Below are positions 36,375 through 45,483 of a DNA stretch of 64,000 nucleotides, one piece after another. Below the pieces are notes generated by a model that saw nothing but the letters and a program-made list of their open reading frames with translations, was not told the DNA's origin and ran no database searches. The stretch lies in assembly GCF_015291665.1 (NCBI RefSeq), contig NZ_CP030048.1, forward strand, positions 1,116,001-1,180,000, written 5' to 3'. Origin of the DNA: Bradyrhizobium sp. CCBAU 53338 (GTDB taxonomy: Bacteria > Pseudomonadota > Alphaproteobacteria > Rhizobiales > Xanthobacteraceae). The number at the start of each line of letters is the position of its first letter. The stretch's first letter is position 1. A program made the translations under genes and the position numbers.

Positions 36375-37177
36375 GACGGAACGGCCCGCTGGCGCTGATC
36401 TTCCACACTATCTTCGTCATCGTCATGGTGGCGCCGATCCTGGTGGTCTGCCTCGTCGCCTTCACGCCGGAGGGTTTTCTGTCGCTGCCGACCAACGGCT
36501 TCTCGCTGCGCTGGTTTAGGGAGATCGGAAATTATCCCGAATTCATCCACGCCTTCTGGGTCAGCCTCGGGCTCGGCGCACTGTCGTCGTTCGTGGCGCT
36601 GCTGTTCGCAGTGCCAGCGGCGCTGGCGATCGCGCGTCATCGTTTCCGTGGTCGCGATGCGCTGGCGGCGTTGTTCCTGTCGCCGTTGATGATCCCCCAT
36701 GTCGTGCTCGGCATCGCTTTCCTGCGCTTCTTCACCTCGGCGGGGCTCGGCGGCAGCTTCGCCGCACTGATCATCGCGCATGTCATCATCGTGTTTCCGT
36801 TCGCATTGCGGCTGACACTGGCGGCGGCGACCGGCATGGACCGCACGGTCGAGATGGCCGCGGTCTCGCTCGGCGCCGGCGGCTGGACGCTGTTTCGCCG
36901 CGTGACCCTGCCGCTCATCTTGCCCGGCGTCATCAGCGGCTGGGCGCTCGCCTTCATCCAGTCCTTCGATGATCTCACCATGACCGTCTTCCTCGCTGCA
37001 CCCGGCACCGAGACATTGCCGGTGCGCATGTTCCTTTATATCCAGGACAACATCGATCCGCTGGTGACGTCGGTCTCGGCCTGCGTGATCGCTGTGACCA
37101 TGACCGCCCTCATTGTGCTCGACCGCTTCTACGGGCTCGACCGCGTGCTCGCCGGCAAGGGCGATACGGGACGATAG
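36371..37177 (+). CDS. PotC/PotI-like ABC permease
   Basis: A 268-residue inner membrane protein with six probable helices (first about 9-31) and EAA loop EMAAVSLGAGGWTLFRRVTLPLILPG. Second half of the permease heterodimer. It starts inside the stop of the previous permease and is eight bases before the oxidoreductase gene, tying import to oxidation. Confidence 0.93.
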   Translation: MRRNGPLALIFHTIFVIVMVAPILVVCLVAFTPEGFLSLPTNGFSLRWFREIGNYPEFIHAFWVSLGLGALSSFVALLFAVPAALAIARHRFRGRDALAALFLSPLMIPHVVLGIAFLRFFTSAGLGGSFAALIIAHVIIVFPFALRLTLAAATGMDRTVEMAAVSLGAGGWTLFRRVTLPLILPGVISGWALAFIQSFDDLTMTVFLAAPGTETLPVRMFLYIQDNIDPLVTSVSACVIAVTMTALIVLDRFYGLDRVLAGKGDTGR

Positions 37178-37185
37178 GAGAACCC

Positions 37186-38322
37186 ATGTCCAGGGACTAC
37201 GACGTCGCCGTTGTCGGCGGCGGATTGCTCGGCTCCGCGATTGCCTGGGGCCTCGGCCGGCTCGGCAAGAGCGTCGCCGTGCTCGACGAAGGCGATATCA
37301 CCAAGCGCGCCTCGCGCGCGAACTTTGCGCTGGTCTGGGTTCAGAGCAAAGGGCTCGGCATGCCCGCCTATACGGTCTGGACGGTTCAGGCCTCGCAGGC
37401 CTGGGCCCGGCTTGCCTCGGAGTTGAAGCAGCAGACCGGCCTCGACGTCGCGCTCCAGCAGAACGGCGGTTTCCACCTCACCTTGGGCGACGCCGAATTC
37501 GGCCAGCGCGTCGAGCTTGTCAAGCGCATGCACAATCAGGCGGGCGCGGCCGACTACAAGATGGAGATGCTCTCGGCCTCCGAGGTGAAGAAGTCGCTGC
37601 CCCTGATCGGGCCGCAAGTGTCCGGCGGCAGCTATTGTCCGCTCGACGGACACGTCAATTCGCTGCGCACGTTTCGTGCCTTTCACACCGGCTTCAGGGA
37701 ATTCGGCATCGACTACCTCCCTGAGCAGCCGGTGTCGGCGATCAGCAAGAGCGGCGGCGAATTCCGCCTGACAACGCCGAAGGGCGAGCTGCGCGCGGCC
37801 AAGGTCGTGCTCGCCGCCGGCAATGCCAATCAGACGCTGGCGCCGATGGTCGGACTCTACGCCCCGATGGGCCCGACGCGCGGCCAGGTCGTCGTGACCG
37901 AGCGTACCATGCCGTTCCTGCCGCATCCGCTGACCACGATCCGCCAGACTGACGAAGGCACGGTGATGATCGGCGACAGCAAGGAAGACGAGCTGGATGA
38001 TCGCACGTTGAAACCTTCAATCAGCGGCGTGATGGCCGATCGCGCGCAGCGCATGTTCCCGCATCTGTCGCGGCTCAATGTCGTCAGAAGCTGGTCCGGC
38101 ATCCGCGTCATGCCGCAGGACGGCTTTCCGATCTACGATCAGTCGGAGACGCATCCCGGCGCCTTCGTCGCCTGCTGCCATTCCGGCGTGACGCTCGCCT
38201 CCAACCACGCGTTCGAGATCGCGCGCATGGTCGCGCAGGGCGCGCTCGAGCCCGAGCTGGTCGGCGCGTTCTCCGCAAGCCGCTTCGGCGGCGCTGGCGC
38301 AGCGAACAACAGCGGCTATTAG
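37186..38322 (+). CDS. DadA/SoxB-like FAD-dependent oxidoreductase (beta-type subunit 1)
   Basis: A 378-residue glycine/D-amino acid oxidase-fold protein. The FAD-binding Rossmann motif is YDVAVVGGGLLGSAIAWGLG at the N-terminus; VVLAAGNANQ and the C-terminal GAFVACCHSGVTLASNHAFEIARMVAQG region complete the fold. Relatives oxidise sarcosine, D-amino acids, hydroxyproline or opines. With the next two genes it fits the heteromeric octopine/nopaline oxidase or D-hydroxyproline dehydrogenase plan. It is cytosolic or membrane-attached. Confidence 0.88.
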   Translation: MSRDYDVAVVGGGLLGSAIAWGLGRLGKSVAVLDEGDITKRASRANFALVWVQSKGLGMPAYTVWTVQASQAWARLASELKQQTGLDVALQQNGGFHLTLGDAEFGQRVELVKRMHNQAGAADYKMEMLSASEVKKSLPLIGPQVSGGSYCPLDGHVNSLRTFRAFHTGFREFGIDYLPEQPVSAISKSGGEFRLTTPKGELRAAKVVLAAGNANQTLAPMVGLYAPMGPTRGQVVVTERTMPFLPHPLTTIRQTDEGTVMIGDSKEDELDDRTLKPSISGVMADRAQRMFPHLSRLNVVRSWSGIRVMPQDGFPIYDQSETHPGAFVACCHSGVTLASNHAFEIARMVAQGALEPELVGAFSASRFGGAGAANNSGY

Positions 38323-38349
38323 AGATTCTGAAGGAGCCAAGAGGCACCC

Positions 38350-38646
38350 ATGTTTAGACGATCCGAACAGGACAAGCGTCCGCAGGTGCAGATCTTCGTC
38401 GACGGCGTCGCCGTCGCGGCGCGCCAGGGCGATACCGTCTCCGCCGCATTGTTGGCATCCGCTCAGGACGTGCGGCGCTCGACCGCGGTGAGCGGCGCGG
38501 CGCGGCTGCCCTACTGCATGATGGGCGTGTGCTTCGATTGCCTCGTCACCGTCGACGGGGTCGGCAACCGCCAGGGCTGCCTCGTGCCTGTCGCCGAGGG
38601 CATGCAGATCGAGATCCAGAAGGGCAAGCGGGAGATCGGAAGATGA
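38350..38646 (+). CDS. [2Fe-2S]-binding small subunit of the dehydrogenase
   Basis: A 98-residue Fer2_4-type protein with Cys ligands in LPYCMMGVCFDCLVTVDG...NRQGCL (about residues 56-78). It corresponds to the N-terminal domain of sarcosine oxidase alpha, here a separate gene, as in gamma subunits of hydroxyproline dehydrogenase and HcnA-type proteins. Its stop overlaps the next start by four bases. Confidence 0.88.
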   Translation: MFRRSEQDKRPQVQIFVDGVAVAARQGDTVSAALLASAQDVRRSTAVSGAARLPYCMMGVCFDCLVTVDGVGNRQGCLVPVAEGMQIEIQKGKREIGR

Positions 38647-40061
38647 GCGTCGCTCCCAAGCGCGAAGATTATGACGTCGTGGTGATCGGCGCCGGGCCCG
38701 CGGGCCTTGCGGCTGCCGCGACTTCGGCCGAAGCAGGTCTCACGACGCTGCTGCTCGACGAGAACATCGGTCCCGGCGGTCAGGTGTTCCGTGCGATTTC
38801 CTCGACGCCGGTGACCGACCGCAGTCAGCTCGGCGCCGATTACTGGGTCGGGGCCGATCTCGTGCAATCGCTGCGGGCAAGCAATGCCGAGGTCATCCAC
38901 CGCGCCACGGTCTGGAGCCTCGATCGCAATCTCGAGATTGCCGTCTCCATCGGCGGCGCGTCCGCCTTCGTCAGGGCCAAGCGCGTGATCCTTGCGACCG
39001 GTGCGCTGGAGCGGCCGTTCCCGATTCCCGGCTGGACGCTTCCGGGCGTGATGACCGCGGGCGCCGCACAGACGATGCTGAAGTCGTCGGCGCTGGTGCC
39101 TGACGGCCGCACTGTTATCGCAGGGCAGGGGCCGCTGCTCTGGCTGCTCGCCGCGCAGATTTTGCGCCTCGGTGGCCGCATCGACCGCATCCTCGACACC
39201 ACCGAGCGCGGCAATTATTTCGCCGCGTTGCCCCACGCTTTCGCCTTCCTGACTTCGCCCTATTTCACCAAGGGGCTGTCGATGATGCGCGAAGTGAAGG
39301 CCAAAGTGCAGGTCGTCTCCGGCGTCACCGAGCTCGCGGCATCCGGCGACGGCCAGCTCGCGAGCGTCAGCTATGTCGCTGGCGGCAAGCGCGAGACCAT
39401 TCCTGCCGATCTGTTGCTGCTGCATCAGGGCGTCGTGCCCAACGTCAATCTGGCGATGTCCGCAGGCGTCGAGCATCGCTGGGACGATCTGCAATTGTGC
39501 TGGTCGCCCGTGCTCGATGCGAGCGGCAATTCCTCGGTTGCGGGCATCGCGATTGCGGGCGACGGCGCCGGGATCGGCGGCGCCAATGCCGCCGCTGTCC
39601 GCGGCCGCATCGCCGCGCGCGCGGCAGTGGAGGCCCTGGCGCCGGCGGCGGCGGCGAGGCTCGTCCCGATGGCGACGCTCCGCGCCGATCTCGCCAAGGC
39701 CGAACGCGGCCGCGTCTTCCTCGACACGCTGTTCCGTCCCGCGCCGCAGTTTCGCATTCCCTCCGGCGATACCATCGTCTGCCGCTGCGAAGAGGTCACT
39801 GCGAAGGACGTGCTCGATTCCGTCGCGATCGGTGCGACCGGGCCGAACCAGCTCAAGGCCTATCGCCGCACCGGCATGGGCCCGTGCCAGGGCCGGCTTT
39901 GCGGCCTCACGGTCACGGAGCTGATGGCGCAGGCGCGCGGCAAGGCCCCGCAGGAGATCGGCTATTACCGGCTGCGCGCGCCGGTGAAGCCGATCACGCT
40001 CGCCGAACTCGCGGCCGTCCCGAAAACGGAAGAAGACGTCAAGGCGGTGGTGCGCGGATGA
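38643..40061 (+). CDS. FAD/NAD-binding alpha-type subunit with BFD-like [2Fe-2S] end
   Basis: 472 residues from the ATG at 38643. It has the dinucleotide motif DVVVIGAGPAGLAAAATSAEAG, GPGGQVFR, ILATGALERPFPIPGWTLPGV, and a second nucleotide-binding segment (TVIAGQGPLLWLLAAQ). The C-terminus has four Cys, VCRCEEVT and GPCQGRLCG, typical of a bacterioferritin-associated ferredoxin-like cluster domain. It corresponds to OoxA/HcnB or the alpha part of sarcosine oxidase. Both ends overlap neighbours by four bases. Confidence 0.9.
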   Translation: MSVAPKREDYDVVVIGAGPAGLAAAATSAEAGLTTLLLDENIGPGGQVFRAISSTPVTDRSQLGADYWVGADLVQSLRASNAEVIHRATVWSLDRNLEIAVSIGGASAFVRAKRVILATGALERPFPIPGWTLPGVMTAGAAQTMLKSSALVPDGRTVIAGQGPLLWLLAAQILRLGGRIDRILDTTERGNYFAALPHAFAFLTSPYFTKGLSMMREVKAKVQVVSGVTELAASGDGQLASVSYVAGGKRETIPADLLLLHQGVVPNVNLAMSAGVEHRWDDLQLCWSPVLDASGNSSVAGIAIAGDGAGIGGANAAAVRGRIAARAAVEALAPAAAARLVPMATLRADLAKAERGRVFLDTLFRPAPQFRIPSGDTIVCRCEEVTAKDVLDSVAIGATGPNQLKAYRRTGMGPCQGRLCGLTVTELMAQARGKAPQEIGYYRLRAPVKPITLAELAAVPKTEEDVKAVVRG

Positions 40062-41179
40062 CACGAAACGTGGATGCGATCGTCATAGGCGGCGGCATCC
40101 ACGGATGCTCGACCACCTTGCATCTGTGCCTTGCCGGCCTGAAACCGGTGCTGATCGAGAAGGACTATGCCGGCCGCCACGCTTCCGGCGTCAACGCTGG
40201 CGGCGTCCGTCAGCTTGCGCGGCATATTCCCGAGATCCCGCTTTCGATCCGTTCGATGGGGATATGGGAGAAGATCAACGATCTCCTCGACGACGATTGC
40301 AGCTTCGAGAGCCACGGTCAGGTGCTGGTCGCGGAGAACGAGGAGGAGCTTGCAGCCTGCCGCGCGCGCGTCGCCGAGCTCAATGCGCTCGGCTTCACCC
40401 ATGAAGAGCTGATCGACGCCGCTGAGCTGCGCCGCCTCGTGCCGGCGGTCGCAGAGACCTGTCCCGGCGGCATCGTCTCGCGTCGTGACGGCGCCGCGAA
40501 CCCGGCGCAGACGACGACGGCGTTCCGCCGCAAGGCCGAGCAGCTCGGCGCTACCGTGCGCGAAGGCGTTGCCGCCAGCAATATCAGATACAGCGACGGG
40601 CTCTGGCACGTCGACGTCGGCACCGAGACCTTTGCCGCGCCGGTGCTGGTCAATGCTGCCGGCGCCTGGGCCGGGAAGATTGCCGACGCGCTCGGCGAGC
40701 CCGTGCCGGTCGACACCGTGGCGCCGATGCTGATGATCACCTCGCGCGTGCCGCATTTCATCGACCCCGTCGTGATCCTTCGCGGACGAAAGCTCTCGTT
40801 CAAGCAGTTCTCCAATGGCACCGTGCTGATCGGCGGCGGCCATCTGGCAACGCCCTATCAGGATCGCAACGAGACGGTGCTGGACTGGAAGAGTCTTGCG
40901 ATCAGCGCGCGAACCGTGTTCGAGCTGTTTCCGGTGATGCGCAGCGCCACCATCGTGCGCGCCTGGGCCGGCATCGAGGCCAAGATGAAGGACGACATAC
41001 CTGTGTTCGGCCCGAGCAGCCGCCACAAGGGCCTCTATCACCAGTTCGGCTTCTCGCTGCATGGCTTCCAGCTCGGCCCCGGCGCCGGCGCCGTGATGGC
41101 GGAGCTGATCGTCAATGGCGGCACCCAGACCCGAATCAGCGATCTCGGCATCGATCGCTTCCACCCTTCCACTTTCTAA
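40058..41179 (+). CDS. second DadA/SoxB-like FAD-dependent oxidoreductase (beta-type subunit 2)
   Basis: 373 residues from the ATG at 40058. FAD motif DAIVIGGGIHGCSTTLHLCLAG, then HASGVNAGGVRQLARHIPEIPLSIRSM and VRAWAGIEAKMKDDIPVFGPSS, C-terminal HGFQLGPGAGAVMAELI. It is a distant paralogue of the 37186 product. The operon thus has two beta-like subunits for one alpha/gamma pair. It may be the true beta subunit, as it is directly coupled to the alpha gene, while the other acts on a related substrate. Confidence 0.88.
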   Translation: MTRNVDAIVIGGGIHGCSTTLHLCLAGLKPVLIEKDYAGRHASGVNAGGVRQLARHIPEIPLSIRSMGIWEKINDLLDDDCSFESHGQVLVAENEEELAACRARVAELNALGFTHEELIDAAELRRLVPAVAETCPGGIVSRRDGAANPAQTTTAFRRKAEQLGATVREGVAASNIRYSDGLWHVDVGTETFAAPVLVNAAGAWAGKIADALGEPVPVDTVAPMLMITSRVPHFIDPVVILRGRKLSFKQFSNGTVLIGGGHLATPYQDRNETVLDWKSLAISARTVFELFPVMRSATIVRAWAGIEAKMKDDIPVFGPSSRHKGLYHQFGFSLHGFQLGPGAGAVMAELIVNGGTQTRISDLGIDRFHPSTF

Positions 41180-41192
41180 GAACAGGGACATC

Positions 41193-41540
41193 ATGAGCAT
41201 CACCCGCAGCATCCGCACGCCCATCATGCATCGCGCCGTCGAGGCCAACGGCTTCGTCTTCGTCGGCGGTACCATCGCCGACGACACCTCGGTCTCGATG
41301 GGCGACCAGACCCGCAACATCCTCGGCAAGATCGCGGGTTATCTGAAGGAAGCCGGCACGGACAAGAGCCGCGTCGTCAGCACCTCGATCTTCGTCACCG
41401 ATCTCTCGAAGAAGAAAGAGATGGACGCAGCCTGGACCGAGTTCTTCGGCGACAATCTGCCGACCCGCGCCACCGTCGGCGTCGCCGATCTCGGCGGCGG
41501 CGCGCTGATCGAGGTGGTGGTCACTGCGGTCAAGGGCTGA
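41193..41540 (+). CDS. ridA: RidA family reactive-imine deaminase
   Basis: 115 residues from the ATG at 41193, in the usual YjgF/RidA size. GFVFVGGTIADDTSVSMGDQTRNILGKI and RVVSTSIFVTDLSKKKEMDAAWTEFFGDNLPTRATVGVADLGGGALIEVVVTA are family segments; the Arg of PTRATVGV binds carboxylate. It hydrolyses enamine/imine intermediates to keto acids. After the imino/D-amino acid dehydrogenase genes it would clear the imines they release. Confidence 0.93.
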   Translation: MSITRSIRTPIMHRAVEANGFVFVGGTIADDTSVSMGDQTRNILGKIAGYLKEAGTDKSRVVSTSIFVTDLSKKKEMDAAWTEFFGDNLPTRATVGVADLGGGALIEVVVTAVKG

Positions 41541-41755
41541 GCGCGCCGCCCGGGCCGCGCAATCGTCAACGGAACCGTCGGGCTCCTGCGCCAGGACGCC
41601 CAGCTCCGTGCCTGCGCGAGGGTTGTCGATCTCTTCAGCGCGCGCGATGCCCTGGATTTGCTTCGCCGGGCGGAGCGTGGCGATGCCTCGGCCGAGGAGG
41701 TCCCTGGGTCAGGTGCTGCGTGCCAATGGCGGGATCATCTGATCCCGTCATGCAC

Positions 41756-43084
41756 CTACGCGGCGCCGCCAGGTTCCAGCGCTTCACCCATCTCCAGCGG
41801 ATGCGCCATGGTCTCATGCAGTGCCTCGCGATCGAGCTCGCCCTCGGAGATGCTGATGACGACGCAAGCGACGCCGTTACCGATCAGATTGGTCAGCGCG
41901 CGGCACTCGCTCATGAACTTGTCGATGCCGACCAGGATCGCGATCGACTGGATCGGAATGTCTGGCACGATCGACAGAGTCGCAGCGAGCGTGATGAAGC
42001 CGGCGCCGGTCACGCCGGAGGCGCCCTTCGACGTGATCATGGCGATGCCCAGGATACCGAGCTCCTGCCAGATCGTCAGATGCGTGTTGGTCGCCTGCGC
42101 CAGGAACAGCGTCGCCAGCGTCATGTAGATGTTGGTGCCATCGAGGTTGAAGCTGTAGCCGGTCGGAACCACGAGGCCGACCACCGAGCGCGAGGCGCCG
42201 AGATGCTCCATCTTCTGGATCATCTGCGGCAGCACCGTCTCCGACGACGAGGTGCCGAGCACGATCAAGAGCTCGTCCTTGATGTAGGCGATGAAGCGAA
42301 TGATGGAGAAGCCGGCGAGCCGCGCGATCGAGCCCAGCACGATCAGCACGAACAGAATGCTGGTGAGATAGAACGTGCCGATCAGCGCGGCGAGGTTGAG
42401 CAGCGAGCCGAGGCCGTAGGCGCCGACGGTGAACGCCATCGCGCCAAATGCGCCGATCGGGGCCACGCGCACGATGATGCGGATGATGCCGAAGAACATC
42501 CTTGCGGCCTTGTCGATCGCATCCGCAATGGGCTCGCCGGCCTTGCCGAGGAAGGCGATGGCAAAGCCCGAGAGGATCGAGACCAGCAGCACCTGCAGGA
42601 GATCGCCGCGCGCGATCGCACCCACATAGCTGTCCGGGATGATCGCCATCAGATGGGCGACGATGCCGTCCTCATGAGCCTTGGTGACGTAGGTCGCCAC
42701 TGATTTCGGATCGATGGTGGCGGGATCGATGTTGAAGCCGCGCCCGGGCTGGAGAATTTCGCCGACCAAGAGGCCAATGGCGAGGGCGACGGTCGAGACC
42801 GTCTCGAAATAGATCAGCGACTTCAGCCCGACCCGGCCGACGCGCTTGAGGTCGCCCATCGACGAGATGCCGTGCACCACGGTGCAGAAGATCACCGGCG
42901 CGATCATCATCTTGATCAACGCGATGAAAGCGTCACCGAGCGGCTTCAGGGCCTTGCCGAGGTCCGGATAGAGATAGCCGATAAGCACGCCGATCGCGAT
43001 CGCGATCAGCACCTGGACATAGAGGATCTTGTACCAGGGCTGGTGCCGGCGGTGGACGGCTGGCTGGATCGCAATCTGTGTCAT
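41756..43084 (-). CDS. dctA: C4-dicarboxylate:cation symporter DctA
   Basis: A 442-residue membrane carrier with N-terminal [22 protein letters not shown] and the conserved reentrant regions: [17 protein letters not shown] (serine-rich loop), [13 protein letters not shown] and [14 protein letters not shown]. It takes up succinate, fumarate and malate; in rhizobia it feeds bacteroids. No dctBD genes are nearby. Its promoter faces that of the NCS2 permease. Confidence 0.94.
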   Translation of the reverse strand: MTQIAIQPAVHRRHQPWYKILYVQVLIAIAIGVLIGYLYPDLGKALKPLGDAFIALIKMMIAPVIFCTVVHGISSMGDLKRVGRVGLKSLIYFETVSTVALAIGLLVGEILQPGRGFNIDPATIDPKSVATYVTKAHEDGIVAHLMAIIPDSYVGAIARGDLLQVLLVSILSGFAIAFLGKAGEPIADAIDKAARMFFGIIRIIVRVAPIGAFGAMAFTVGAYGLGSLLNLAALIGTFYLTSILFVLIVLGSIARLAGFSIIRFIAYIKDELLIVLGTSSSETVLPQMIQKMEHLGASRSVVGLVVPTGYSFNLDGTNIYMTLATLFLAQATNTHLTIWQELGILGIAMITSKGASGVTGAGFITLAATLSIVPDIPIQSIAILVGIDKFMSECRALTNLIGNGVACVVISISEGELDREALHETMAHPLEMGEALEPGGAA

Positions 43085-43119
43085 AAGCTAAGTCCCGGAA
43101 CGCATTGATCTTGCATGAT

Positions 43120-43132
43120 TCACATCATGTGA
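43120..43132. promoter_or_regulatory. palindrome in the dctA / NCS2 divergent region
   Basis: TCACATCATGTGA is a 13-base perfect palindrome around a central C, 36 bases upstream of dctA and 77 upstream of the permease gene. It looks like an operator for a dimeric regulator; none is encoded next to it. Confidence 0.45.
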
Positions 43133-43208
43133 TGATGTCGGTATAAGCAACAATCACGTTTTTGTCGGATCGCACGAAGATCAATCGCTGCATCGCAATG
43201 GGGGGAAC

Positions 43209-44528
43209 ATGTCGAACGCAACGGGCGCGGACGAGCAGGCGCGTAGCTATTTTCCGCGTTGGACGCTGAAGACCTCGGGCGTGATCATGCCGGAGGAACG
43301 ACTGCCATGGGGGCAGACCGTTGTCTCCGGTCTCCAGCATTGCGTTGCAATGTCGGGGTCGACGATCATCGCGCCGTTGCTGATGGGATTCGATCCCAAT
43401 GTTGCGGTCCTGTTCTCCGGCATCGGCACGCTGATCTTCTTCGTCATCGTTGCCGGGCGCGTGCCAAGCTATCTCGGCTCGAGCTTCGCGTTCATCGCCG
43501 TCGTTCTCGCCGCAACAGGCTATGCCGGGCAGGGACCGAATCCGAACATCTCCGTTGCGCTCGGCGGCATCGTCGGCGCCGGCGTGCTGTACGGCCTGAT
43601 TGCGCTGGTCGTCATGTGGTCGGGAAGCGGCTGGGTCGAACGCTTGATGCCGCCGGCGGTCACCGGCGCCGTGGTCGCCGCGATCGGCCTCAACCTCGCG
43701 CCCGTGGCGGTCAAGGCGGTGAGCGCGAACGCGTTCGAGACCTGGATCGGGCTCGCGACCGTCTTGATGATCGGCGTGGTCGCCGTGGCCGCTCCCGGCC
43801 TGTGGCGCCGCCTGCCGATCATTCTCGGCGCGATCGGCGGATATCTGTTGTACCTGCTGTTCGCGAACGGTCTCGGCTTCGGCAAGCCGATCGACTTCGC
43901 GCAGCTCTCGGCCGCGCCGTGGCTCGGCCTGCCGCATTTCACCACGCCGACCTTCAAGGCCGATGCCATCTTCCTGATCGCGCCGGTTGCGGTCATCCTC
44001 GTCGCCGAGAACCTCGGTCACATCAAGGCCGTCGGGGCCATGACGGGCCGCAGCCTCGATGCCTATCTCGGTCGGGCCTTGTTCGCCGACAGCCTCGCGA
44101 CGATCGTGGCGGCCTGCGGCGGCGGCACCGGCGTCACCACCTATGCCGAGAACATCGGCGTCATGGCGGCGACGAAGGTGTATTCGACCCTGCTGTTTGC
44201 CTTCGCTGCCACGGTGTCGATCCTGCTCGGCTTCTCGCCGAAATTCGGCGCGCTGATCCTGTCGATCCCGGGTCCCGTCATCGGCGGCCTCTCGATCGTG
44301 CTGTTCGGATTGATCGCGGCGATGGCGGGCCGGATCTGGGTCGAGAACAAGGTCGATTTCGCCAACCCGGCGAACCTGATCACCGTTGCCGTGGCGCTGA
44401 CCGCGGGCGCCGGCGACCTCACGCTCAAATTCGGCGCCTTCACGATCGGCGGAATCGGCACCGCGACCTTCGGCGCGATTATCCTGTATCAGATCCTGAC
44501 CTCGCCGATTGCGCGCGGCGCAGAATGA
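43209..44528 (+). CDS. NCS2 family uracil/xanthine permease
   Basis: A 439-residue membrane protein with about twelve to fourteen hydrophobic segments. NCS2 signatures include LPWGQTVVSGLQHCVAMSGSTIIAPLLMGFDP, LVAENLGHIKAVGAMTGRSLD and GGGTGVTTYAENIGVMAATKVYS (the QH and NxGxxxxT-type regions). It imports uracil, xanthine or a similar ring. Its place in the hydantoin/cyclic amide region suggests a ring-compound substrate. Preceded by GGGGGGAAC, a strong ribosome site. Confidence 0.92.
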   Translation: MSNATGADEQARSYFPRWTLKTSGVIMPEERLPWGQTVVSGLQHCVAMSGSTIIAPLLMGFDPNVAVLFSGIGTLIFFVIVAGRVPSYLGSSFAFIAVVLAATGYAGQGPNPNISVALGGIVGAGVLYGLIALVVMWSGSGWVERLMPPAVTGAVVAAIGLNLAPVAVKAVSANAFETWIGLATVLMIGVVAVAAPGLWRRLPIILGAIGGYLLYLLFANGLGFGKPIDFAQLSAAPWLGLPHFTTPTFKADAIFLIAPVAVILVAENLGHIKAVGAMTGRSLDAYLGRALFADSLATIVAACGGGTGVTTYAENIGVMAATKVYSTLLFAFAATVSILLGFSPKFGALILSIPGPVIGGLSIVLFGLIAAMAGRIWVENKVDFANPANLITVAVALTAGAGDLTLKFGAFTIGGIGTATFGAIILYQILTSPIARGAE

Positions 44529-44601
44529 ATCGCAGAGCTGCGCCAGAGGGATGGAACAAAATCCCGGTTCCATCCATGATGAGGCATCCCGGAGAATCCC
44601 C

Positions 44602-45438
44602 ATGCCTCAGACCAATCTCTCGACCGCCTTCCCTTCACGTCTCAGTGGCCGCCATGCGCTTGTGACCGGTGCCTCCCAAGGCATCGGCCGCGCCGTTGCC
44701 GTGAGGCTCGCACAAGAGGGGGCGACCGTCGCTATCAACTATGTCGATCATCCCGGGAAAGCGGAGGAAACGCTGGCGCTGGCAAGGACCGGGTCGAGCG
44801 ATCGCGGCCACGGCAAGCTCGATCACGTCATCGTCAAGGCCGACGTCAGCAATGAGCAGGACGTCGCCGCGATGTTCGAGACCATCCTGGCGCGCTGGAA
44901 GCGCCTCGATTGTCTGGTCAACAATGCCGGTTTCCAGCGGGAATCGCCGAGCGAGGCGCTCGACATCGAAACCTATCGCCGTATCATCGACGTCAATCTC
45001 AACGGCGCCGTGCTCTGCGCGCAGAAGGCGCTGGCGCATTTCGTCGCCCGCGGCGGAGGCGGCAGCATCATCAACTGCTCCAGCGTCCACCAGATCATCC
45101 CGAAGCCCGGCTATCTCGCTTATTCGATCAGCAAGGGCGGCATGGCCAATCTGACCCGCACGCTGGCGCTGGAGTTTGCTGGCCGCGGCATTCGCGTCAA
45201 TGCAGTTGGTCCCGGCGCGATCGACACACCGATCAACGCGGCCTGGACCGGCGATGCCGAAAAGCGCGACCTCGTCACCAGCCATATTCCGCTCGGCCGC
45301 GTCGGAACGCCGGAAGAGATGGCCGCCGTGTTCGCGTTCCTCGCCTCTGATGACGCCAGCTACATCACCGGGCAGACCATCTACGCCTGCGGCGGGCTGA
45401 CGCTGTTTCCGGAGTTTCGGGACAACTGGGCGAGCTAG
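44602..45438 (+). CDS. short-chain dehydrogenase (glucose 1-dehydrogenase-like)
   Basis: 278 residues from the ATG at 44602 with GGAGAA upstream. SDR motifs: ALVTGASQGIGRAVAV (NAD(P) binding), LVNNAGFQRESP, IINCSSVHQ with catalytic Ser, LAYSISKGGM (Tyr and Lys), and GPGAIDTPIN. The likely cofactor is NADP or NAD; the sugar or alcohol substrate is not certain. 74 bases after the permease gene, possibly the same transcript. Confidence 0.9.
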   Translation: MPQTNLSTAFPSRLSGRHALVTGASQGIGRAVAVRLAQEGATVAINYVDHPGKAEETLALARTGSSDRGHGKLDHVIVKADVSNEQDVAAMFETILARWKRLDCLVNNAGFQRESPSEALDIETYRRIIDVNLNGAVLCAQKALAHFVARGGGGSIINCSSVHQIIPKPGYLAYSISKGGMANLTRTLALEFAGRGIRVNAVGPGAIDTPINAAWTGDAEKRDLVTSHIPLGRVGTPEEMAAVFAFLASDDASYITGQTIYACGGLTLFPEFRDNWAS

Positions 45439-45483
45439 AGGCGTGATCTGGCAAAATGCCGCGGCGCAGACTACATCTGCGCC

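Noticed and set aside
43163..43189. TGTCGG-N17-CGCT, a near match to the ECF42 motif before the NCS2 permease
   Set aside because: The -35-like part fits but the -10 reads CGCT, not CGTC, and the gene has no ECF42 link; one near match in 64 kb can be chance.
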